Source: Acidobacteriota bacterium (GTDB lineage Bacteria; Acidobacteriota; Blastocatellia; Pyrinomonadales; Pyrinomonadaceae). Taken from it: a stretch of DNA of 5,954 nucleotides. The translations under genes and the position numbers were made by a program. Below the pieces are notes generated by a model, which searched no databases, was not told the origin of the DNA, and worked only from the letters and a program-made list of their open reading frames with translations. This document shows positions 1-4,793 of this stretch, one piece after another (position 1 is the first letter of the stretch; every line of letters starts with the position of its first letter). The DNA lies in NCBI GenBank assembly GCA_019247865.1, contig JAFBAJ010000615.1:1-5954 (forward strand). Direction: 5' to 3'.

Positions 1-18
1 ACGCCATTACCCGCCCGC

Positions 19-32
19 TACCGCAGGCGGTA
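19..32. repeat. Small palindrome TACCGCAGGCGGTA upstream of the dehydratase gene
   Basis: Two perfect 6-base arms, TACCGC and GCGGTA, surround a 2-base centre. The element sits 21 bases before the dehydratase start codon, just ahead of its ribosome binding site. A 2-base centre is too tight for an RNA loop, so a protein-binding site or a piece of a dispersed repeat is more likely than a terminator; an RNA form with the inner pair open is possible. The flanking bases (CCCGCC on the left, CTGAC on the right) may belong to the same unit. Function unknown. Confidence 0.4.
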
Positions 33-40
33 CTGACTTT

Positions 41-44
41 AGGA
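41..44 (+). promoter_or_regulatory. Ribosome binding site for the GDP-mannose dehydratase gene
   Basis: AGGA lies 9 bases before the ATG at 54. It is the clearest Shine-Dalgarno match ahead of any gene in the window. The reading frame is open upstream to the left edge, so this site, together with the family's conserved N-terminus, fixes the start at 54. Confidence 0.6.
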
Positions 45-53
45 CTCTCTCTG

Positions 54-1052
54 ATGGTTAAAAAAGCTCTCATTACAGGCATCACCGGGCAGGATGGCAG
101 TTATCTGGCGGAGCTGTTGCTGGGGATGGGGTATGAGGTGCATGGGCTGGTGCGGCGTGTGGCGCTGGAGAATCCGGAGGGGCGTTTCGTGCGGATCGCG
201 CATCTGCTGGACAGGCTCGTGCTGCATGCTGCGAGCCTGGAGAGTTATCCCTCCATCTTCAGTGTGATCAGCCGGCACGAGTTTGATGAGTGCTATCATC
301 TCGCGGCGCAGAGCTTTGTCGCGGAGAGCTTCGCCGACGGCTTTTCGACGATGAACACGAACATCAACGGGACCCATTACGTGCTGGCAGCGCTGCGTGA
401 GCTGCGGCCGCAGTGCCGCTTCTACTTCGCCGGATCAAGCGAGATGTTCGGCAAGGTGCGCGAGACGCCGCAACGCGAGACGACGCCGTTTCATCCGCGC
501 TCGCCGTACGGCATCAGCAAGGTCGCGGGCTTTGACCTGACGCGCAACTACCGCGAGGCCTACGGGATGTTCTGTTTGAGCGGGATGCTCTTCAATCACG
601 AGAGCAAGCGGCGCGGCTTCGAGTTCGTGACGCGCAAGATCACGAGCACCGTCGCGCGCATCAAGCTCGGCCTGGCCTCTGAATTACGCATCGGCAATCT
701 TGAAGCACAGCGCGACTGGGGGCACGCGGCCGATTACGTGCGCGCGATGCACACGATGCTGCAACAGCCCGCGCCCGACGATTACGTCATCGCGACCGGC
801 GAGACACATTCCGTGCGCGAGTTCTGCGAGAAGGCTTTCGCCGAAGTCGGCCTCGATTATCGCGATCACGTCGTCGTGGACGAGCTCTATTACAGACCCG
901 CAGAGGTTGACCAGTTGATCGGCGATGCGTCGAAGGCGCGCGCCGTGCTCGGCTGGAAACCGGCTTACAGTTTTGATGAATTGATACGCGAGATGGTGCA
1001 GTCGGATTTGGAAAGTCTGCGCTCCGTGAGCGAGAGCCGGATCACAGCATAG
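54..1052 (+). CDS. gmd: GDP-mannose 4,6-dehydratase
   Basis: Extended short-chain dehydrogenase/reductase (332 aa, cytosolic) that converts GDP-D-mannose to GDP-4-keto-6-deoxy-D-mannose using bound NADP(H). This is the first committed step to GDP-fucose, GDP-rhamnose or GDP-perosamine. Seen: the Rossmann motif with G9, G12 and G15 in GITGQDG; HLAAQS at 82-87; the catalytic region GSSEMFG at 127-133 with E130; YxxxK as Y152 and K156; the GMD signature FNHES at 180-184 followed by KRRGFEF; RDWGHAADYV; and the C-terminal sugar-nucleotide region ATGETHSVREF and YRPAEVD. The usual catalytic Thr is replaced by Ser128, and the usual GDLTD segment reads as AASLES near 59-64; both look like traits of a known subfamily, not damage. 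The start at 54 gives the expected N-terminus and has an AGGA site. The glycosyltransferase follows after 5 bp, which implies one operon. The final sugar product cannot be told because no reductase or epimerase is in view. Confidence 0.95.
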   Translation: MVKKALITGITGQDGSYLAELLLGMGYEVHGLVRRVALENPEGRFVRIAHLLDRLVLHAASLESYPSIFSVISRHEFDECYHLAAQSFVAESFADGFSTMNTNINGTHYVLAALRELRPQCRFYFAGSSEMFGKVRETPQRETTPFHPRSPYGISKVAGFDLTRNYREAYGMFCLSGMLFNHESKRRGFEFVTRKITSTVARIKLGLASELRIGNLEAQRDWGHAADYVRAMHTMLQQPAPDDYVIATGETHSVREFCEKAFAEVGLDYRDHVVVDELYYRPAEVDQLIGDASKARAVLGWKPAYSFDELIREMVQSDLESLRSVSESRITA

Positions 1053-1057
1053 CTTTC

Positions 1058-2272
1058 ATGAGCAGCGTTTTAGATTCAGTGACGGATGAACGCGGCGCGT
1101 TGGTCGCAGAGACTGCTCTGCCGGCTCGCCTGCGCGCCCTGCATGGGCGGCGCGTGCTCCACGTCGGCAAGTACTACCCGCCGCACATGGGCGGGATGGA
1201 GACTCACGTGCGCGCGCTCTGCGAAGAGCTGCAACGCTTTCTCTCTGTCGAAGTCCTCGTCGCGGGCGACGAGCGACGCACGACGGAAGAGCACATCGGC
1301 GGCGTGAAGGTGACGCGCGCCGGAACGCTGCTCAATCTCAACGCGGCTCCCGTCTGCCCGTCGCTCGCGCGCAGGATTCGCGCGGCCGCAGCCGACCTGG
1401 TGCACATACATCTGCCGAACCCGACGGCCATCATCGCTTACTTTGCCAGTGGGGCCAGCGGGGCCAGCGGTCACAGCGGCCGCCTCGTCCTGACCTATCA
1501 CAGCGACATCATTCGCCAGAAGATTCTGGGCAAAGCCTTCTGGCCTATCCTGCGGCGGGCCTTAGACAGAGCCGATGCGATCATCGTCGGCAGCCCGAAC
1601 TATATGGAGACTTCGCCCGCCCTGCGTCTCTTCAAAGAGAAATGCCGAGTCATTCCTTTCGGCATTCCGCACGAAGAGTTTCAGCGTGCGGACGCGTTGG
1701 AGGTCGAGCGGCTGCGCGGGCTGTATGGAGAGCGTGTGGTGCTCGGCGTCGGAAGGCTCGTCTACTACAAGGGTTTCGAGTATCTGATTCGAGCGATGAA
1801 GGAGGTGCGCGGCCATCTATTGCTGGTCGGCGACGGGCCTTTGCGCGAAGAGCTGCGGCGCGAGGCGTTTGCTGCGGGCGTCGCCGAGCGCGTCACGTTC
1901 CTGCATGGAGTCGAAGACGTGCGCCCCTTTTATCACGCGGCGGATGTCTTCGCGCTGCCGTCCATCGCGCGCAGCGAAGCCTTCGGCATCGTCCAGTTGG
2001 AAGCGATGGCTGCGGGCCTCGCGGTCGTCAACACGCAGCTCGATTCCGGCGTAACCTTCGTCTCGCCGGACGGGCTGACCGGGTTGACCGTGCCGCCGTC
2101 TGATTCAGACGCGCTGGCAGCGGCGCTCAACTCTCTGCTCGATGACCGGAGCCTGCGCGCAAAGTTCGGCGCGGCGGGCAGGCTTCGCGTCGAGCGCGAG
2201 TTCAGTCTGGAGAAGATGACGCGCCGAACGCTGGAGCTGTATGCGGATGTTTTGGAGAGCAGTTCTTCTTAG
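1058..2272 (+). CDS. GT4-family glycosyltransferase (GT-B fold)
   Basis: 404-residue retaining glycosyltransferase that transfers a sugar from a nucleotide donor, probably onto a lipid-linked or surface glycan at the inner face of the cytoplasmic membrane. Seen: the N-terminal Rossmann domain begins at RRVLHVGKYYPP (31-42) with the acceptor-side glycine loop MGGMETHV (44-51); VHIHLPNP at 115-122; TYHSD at 146-150; the second domain starts with VLGVGRLVYYKG (228-239) and LLVGDGP (255-261); and the donor-binding EX7E motif is E307 to E315 within SEAFGIVQLEAMAAG. The first 30 residues are an unconserved extension. No clear Shine-Dalgarno precedes the ATG, so reinitiation after the dehydratase stop 5 bp upstream is plausible, and a start a few codons later (GTG, codon 8) is possible. 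An Ala-Ser-Gly repeat (130-141) sits in a loop. Donor and acceptor cannot be assigned; the neighbouring dehydratase makes a GDP-deoxyhexose or GDP-mannose donor a reasonable guess. Confidence 0.9.
   Translation: MSSVLDSVTDERGALVAETALPARLRALHGRRVLHVGKYYPPHMGGMETHVRALCEELQRFLSVEVLVAGDERRTTEEHIGGVKVTRAGTLLNLNAAPVCPSLARRIRAAAADLVHIHLPNPTAIIAYFASGASGASGHSGRLVLTYHSDIIRQKILGKAFWPILRRALDRADAIIVGSPNYMETSPALRLFKEKCRVIPFGIPHEEFQRADALEVERLRGLYGERVVLGVGRLVYYKGFEYLIRAMKEVRGHLLLVGDGPLREELRREAFAAGVAERVTFLHGVEDVRPFYHAADVFALPSIARSEAFGIVQLEAMAAGLAVVNTQLDSGVTFVSPDGLTGLTVPPSDSDALAAALNSLLDDRSLRAKFGAAGRLRVEREFSLEKMTRRTLELYADVLESSSS
1445..1480 (+). repeat. Four 9-bp tandem repeats encoding Ala-Ser-Gly in the GT4 gene
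   Basis: Four consecutive 9-base units read gccagtggg, gccagcggg, gccagcggt and cacagcggc. They are in frame and give ASG ASG ASG HSG. The tract sits between the buried strand HIHLPNPTAIIAYF and the conserved strand LVLTYHSD, where a surface loop is expected. Because the unit is a multiple of three, changes in copy number would alter loop length without breaking the frame. Confidence 0.75.
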
Positions 2273-2291
2273 CGCCTTGAGTCTTTCTTTG

Positions 2292-2337
2292 TTTGCGCCT
2301 TGGCGTGAAACGTTGATGGTTCTCGCCAGGGCGCAAA
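2292..2337. repeat. 14-bp inverted repeat (hairpin) between the GT4 and wecA-like genes
   Basis: TTTGCGCCTTGGCG (2292-2305) pairs with CGCCAGGGCGCAAA (2324-2337) along all 14 positions, with a single T-G wobble (2300 with 2329) and an 18-base loop. An outer CTTTC at 2283-2287 can also face GAAAG at 2346-2350. It fills most of the 106-bp gap. There is no T-tract after it on either strand, so it is not a standard intrinsic terminator. It may attenuate or stabilise the transcript between the two genes, or be a dispersed palindromic element. Confidence 0.7.
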
Positions 2338-2378
2338 GGTATGACGAAAGCTCGCAAGTTTTGAAAATGGTTGTTTAG

Positions 2379-3971
2379 GTGAACACTTATTTCCTCATCT
2401 TCATTTTGTCGGCCGGGGCGTCGCTGGTGCTGACGCCGACTGTGCGGCGCGTGTGCGAGCGTTACGGGTTGCTGGACGAGCCGCGTGATGACCGGCGCGT
2501 GCATCGCAAGTCTGTGCCGCGGCTCGGCGGCGTGGCGATCTTTCTGGCCGTGCTGGTCGCGCTGGCGGCGCTGCCGCTGATTCATAACACGCTCACGCGC
2601 TCGCTGGGCGTCGCGCGATGGCGCTTCGTAGTGGTGCTGTTGCCCGCTTCCTTAGTGCTGCTCTTCGGCGTCTACGACGACCTGCGCGGCTCTAAAGCTC
2701 CTTTAAAGTTTCTGGCGCAGGGCTTGGCGGGCGCGCTGCTCTACGCGCTCGGCGGACGCATCGAAGTGCTCTCCGTGCCGTTCGTCGGAAGCATAGAGCT
2801 GCCTGCGGTCGTCGGCTTTGTGTTGACCGTCGTGTGGACGGTCGGCATCAGCAACGCTTTTAATTTGATCGACGGGATGGACGGGCTGGCGGCGGGGGCT
2901 GCGCTCTTCGCCTCGTTCGTGATGATGCTCGTCTCGCTCCCGCTCTACAATCCGTTCGTGACGGTCATCTCGCTCGCGCTCGCAGGGGCGCTGATCGGGT
3001 TCCTGCGTTACAACTTCAACCCGGCCTCGATCTTCCTGGGCGATTCGGGTTCGCTGACCATCGGCTTTATGCTGGCGGCGCTGTCTGTGCAGGGAACGCA
3101 GAAGGCTTCGACGGTCGTGGCGATCATGATTCCGTTGCTCGCGTTTGGCGTGCCGATGGTGGACACAGGCTTTACGATGGTGCGCCGTTTTCTGAGCGGC
3201 CGTCCGCTCTTTCAGGGCGACCGTGAGCATATCCATCACATGCTGCTCGCGCGCGGTTGGTCGCAGCGCCGCACGGCGTTCGTGCTCTACGGCGTGTGCG
3301 CTCTCTTCGGACTGATGGCGATGCTCTTCGTCGGCGAGTCCGGCCGCACGACCGGCCTCGTCCTCTTCGTCATCGGCGTCGCGGTCATCCTCGCCGTCGG
3401 GCGTCTGCGTTATCACGAGATAGACGAGATCAAGGCGAGCGTCCGGCGCAACCTCGGTCATCGTCGCCTGCGTGCGGCCAATCACCTGCGCGTCCGCCGC
3501 GCGACGCGCGCCCTCGCGGAAGCACGTCTGCTGGCGGATGTGCTCGCGGCCATGCAGATGATGCTGGAGGTCGGCGAGTTCGTCTATGCGGTCGTCGAGA
3601 TCGGCGACGCGTCCGAGGCTGCGGCGGCGACGCGTGCGCTCGAACGAGAGCAGCGCACGCAGAGCCTGAAACGCACGTCGCTGAACGGCGCTTTTCTGCG
3701 CTGGACGTGGGAGCGCGGAGATGTCGAGCCGGAAGAGGTGCTTGAGTCCGGACACTTCTGGTCGCTGCACCTGCCGCTCGCCACAGAGCGCGGCGAGTGG
3801 GGCAGCATCATGCTCTATCGCGCGCTTGAGAGCGACACGCTCATGCTCGACATCAACTACGTCTGCCATCTCTTCGGGCGCGAACTGTCGCAGGCCGCCG
3901 AACGCATCCTCAACGCGGATGAAGAGCAGGCTCTCCCCAACACAGTCTCGCGGGCCGTGACCTTCAAGTGA
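2379..3971 (+). CDS. WecA/TagO-type undecaprenyl-phosphate GlcNAc-1-phosphate transferase with long C-terminal domain
   Basis: Integral membrane enzyme of the MraY/WecA superfamily (530 aa). By family it transfers a HexNAc-1-phosphate from a UDP-sugar, usually UDP-GlcNAc, to undecaprenyl phosphate, starting O-antigen, exopolysaccharide or teichoic-type glycans. Seen: about eleven hydrophobic segments up to residue 342; VHRKSVPRLGG (41-51); the Mg-binding YDD (99-101); NAFNLIDGMDGLA (159-171) with N159, N162 and D165; FLGDSGS (219-225); and the loop DREHIHHMLL (281-290), the HIHH motif typical of WecA-like rather than MraY enzymes. WecA homologues are usually about 350 residues; the last 180 or so (about 352-530) are soluble and have no motif I recognise. 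GTG 2379 is the earliest possible start because TAG precedes it directly, and the next in-frame option would cut the first membrane helix. No good Shine-Dalgarno is visible. The stop overlaps thiE. Sugar specificity is inferred from family only. Confidence 0.9.
   Translation: MNTYFLIFILSAGASLVLTPTVRRVCERYGLLDEPRDDRRVHRKSVPRLGGVAIFLAVLVALAALPLIHNTLTRSLGVARWRFVVVLLPASLVLLFGVYDDLRGSKAPLKFLAQGLAGALLYALGGRIEVLSVPFVGSIELPAVVGFVLTVVWTVGISNAFNLIDGMDGLAAGAALFASFVMMLVSLPLYNPFVTVISLALAGALIGFLRYNFNPASIFLGDSGSLTIGFMLAALSVQGTQKASTVVAIMIPLLAFGVPMVDTGFTMVRRFLSGRPLFQGDREHIHHMLLARGWSQRRTAFVLYGVCALFGLMAMLFVGESGRTTGLVLFVIGVAVILAVGRLRYHEIDEIKASVRRNLGHRRLRAANHLRVRRATRALAEARLLADVLAAMQMMLEVGEFVYAVVEIGDASEAAAATRALEREQRTQSLKRTSLNGAFLRWTWERGDVEPEEVLESGHFWSLHLPLATERGEWGSIMLYRALESDTLMLDINYVCHLFGRELSQAAERILNADEEQALPNTVSRAVTFK
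3405..3968 (+). other. Region encoding the extra C-terminal cytoplasmic domain of the WecA-like protein
   Basis: After the last membrane helix (ends near residue 342) the protein runs on with RLRYHEIDEI, then an Arg-rich helical stretch (about 354-383), a helix ADVLAAMQMMLEVGEF, and a mixed alpha/beta section with several aromatic residues (FLRWTW, HFWSLHLPL, EWGSIMLYR) ending in a helix near LFGRELSQAAERI. This order of a helix, strands and a closing helix recalls a GAF-like sensor fold, but that is a hypothesis from pattern alone. No catalytic signature is seen. Codon use and reading frame continue smoothly, so it is a real part of the gene and not readthrough. Confidence 0.55.
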
Positions 3972-4597
3972 TAAGCAAGCTGCCACGGCTTTATCCCATC
4001 ACAGATGCGCGCCTGAGCGGCCTCACGCACGCGTCGCAGGTCAGGCGTCTCGTCGCGGGCGGGGCGCGGCTGGTGCAGTTGCGTGAGAAGCATGGCAGCC
4101 CGCGCGAATTTTACAGTGATGCCGAAGAGGCTCTGCGGCTGGCTCGTGCGAGCGGGGCGCGGCTTTTGATCAACGACCGCGTTGACCTGGCGCTCGCGCT
4201 CGGTGCGGACGGCGTGCATCTGGGACAGGACGACATGCCGCCCGAAGCCGCGCGCAGGGTTTTGGGAGAGCGCGCCATCATCGGCTATTCGACGCACAAC
4301 GTGGAGCAGGCGCGTGCCGCCGCGCGCCTGCCGGTTGATTACATCGCCATCGGCCCAGTCTATCCGACTTCGTCGAAAGAGAATCCGGACGCGGTCGTCG
4401 GCCTCGAAGGTGTGCGGCGCGTGCGCGAAGCCGTCGGCGAAATTCCGCTCGTCGCCATCGGCGGCATCACGTTGGAGCGCGCGCGAGAGACGCTGGCGGC
4501 AGGGGCCGATGCCGTCGCGGTCATCGGCGCGCTGGTCGCTGCTCCGGCCTTGATAGAAGCCCGCACGAGAGAGTTTTTGGCTCTTCTTTCCTCATAA
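3968..4597 (+). CDS. thiE: Thiamine phosphate synthase
   Basis: Cytosolic TIM-barrel enzyme (209 aa, normal length) that joins HMP pyrophosphate to the thiazole phosphate to give thiamine phosphate and pyrophosphate. Seen in order: LYPITD (8-13); VQLREK (36-41), the diphosphate-binding segment; LLINDRVDLALALGADGVHLGQDD (66-89) with N69, D70 and D89; GYSTHN (106-111); DYIAIGPVYPTSSKE (124-138) with K137 in the place of the TxTK motif; GLEGVRRV; and AIGGI (163-167). All expected active-site elements are present, so it should be functional. The GTG start overlaps the TGA of the transferase gene as GTGA, with no separate ribosome binding site evident, pointing to translational coupling. There is no room for, and no trace of, a TPP riboswitch directly before it, so thiamine control would have to act elsewhere. 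TenI is the close relative; the intact QLREK and SSKE motifs favour ThiE. Confidence 0.93.
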   Translation: MISKLPRLYPITDARLSGLTHASQVRRLVAGGARLVQLREKHGSPREFYSDAEEALRLARASGARLLINDRVDLALALGADGVHLGQDDMPPEAARRVLGERAIIGYSTHNVEQARAAARLPVDYIAIGPVYPTSSKENPDAVVGLEGVRRVREAVGEIPLVAIGGITLERARETLAAGADAVAVIGALVAAPALIEARTREFLALLSS

Positions 4598-4631
4598 AAC
4601 CCGGCTAATCAAGGAGCTAAACAAAAACTGC

Positions 4632-4660
4632 TTGCGTTTGACGCTGTTTTACGCGACAAT
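4632..4660 (+). promoter_or_regulatory. Weak candidate promoter for the pilus ATPase gene
   Basis: TTGCGT (4632-4637) and GACAAT (4655-4660) are separated by 17 bases and each matches the sigma-70 consensus at four of six positions. Transcription from here would leave a leader of roughly 125 bases. The better -35 match TTGACG (4638-4643) lies too close to GACAAT (11 bases) to work with it. This is a pattern match only. Confidence 0.25.
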
Positions 4661-4758
4661 CGGGATGTCCTTGAGCTGGCGCGCGAATCGGCTCTCCACA
4701 GACACAGCGTGCCGCTTCGCTCATCTGCTTAGAAACCCCCACGCGATAAAACCGCACA

Positions 4759-4770
4759 GGAAAATTTTCC
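4759..4770. promoter_or_regulatory. Perfect palindrome GGAAAATTTTCC, possible operator
   Basis: A 12-base perfect palindrome with no central spacer, extended to CAG on the left and CTG on the right if one extra C is allowed. It lies 23 bases before the ATPase start codon. With no loop it is more like a dimeric regulator's DNA site than an RNA hairpin. The regulator is unknown. Confidence 0.35.
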
Positions 4771-4775
4771 CTGAA

Positions 4776-4793
4776 ATGGAGCGTCAGTCCTGA
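4776..4793 (+). other. Five-codon leader reading frame abutting the ATPase start
   Basis: ATG GAG CGT CAG TCC TGA runs to the base just before the ATG at 4794. The only Shine-Dalgarno-like sequence for the ATPase (GGAG, 4778-4781, 12 bases from the ATG) lies inside this mini-frame. It could be a coupled leader peptide or chance; no ribosome binding site for the mini-frame itself is clear. Confidence 0.2.

Larger units (their letters stand above)
4598..4793. other. 196-bp intergenic region before the pilus ATPase gene
   Basis: The base composition is less GC-rich than in the genes, and stop codons interrupt the frames. It holds a weak sigma-70-like candidate near its left end, a 12-bp AT-centred palindrome near its right end, and a 5-codon reading frame ending exactly at the ATPase start. 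No convincing intrinsic terminator follows thiE. This gap probably separates two transcription units. Confidence 0.5.

Noticed and set aside
1..53. N-terminal extension of the dehydratase or tail of an upstream gene
   Set aside because: The frame is open to the left edge, but the translated leader has no family similarity and the ATG at 54 has both a ribosome site and the conserved N-terminus.
2292..2337. Intrinsic terminator between the GT4 and wecA-like genes
   Set aside because: The stem is strong but is followed by ggtatgacg on the + strand and by no T-run on the - strand, so the defining U-tract is missing.
3880..3967. TPP riboswitch ahead of thiE
   Set aside because: The region is the coding end of the transferase gene and I cannot find the THI-box core sequences; the 4-bp overlap leaves no leader.
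2703..3986. Antisense open frame of 427 codons opposite the wecA-like gene
   Set aside because: It lies wholly opposite a gene with clear family motifs. Its translation is dominated by Arg, His, Glu and Asp with no fold-like pattern, as expected from the complement of GC-rich codons with few stop triplets.
4677..4693. Sigma-54 promoter ahead of the pilus ATPase
   Set aside because: TGGC...GGCT looks similar, but the spacing between the GG and GC elements is 11 instead of 10 and the -12 element lacks TTGC.
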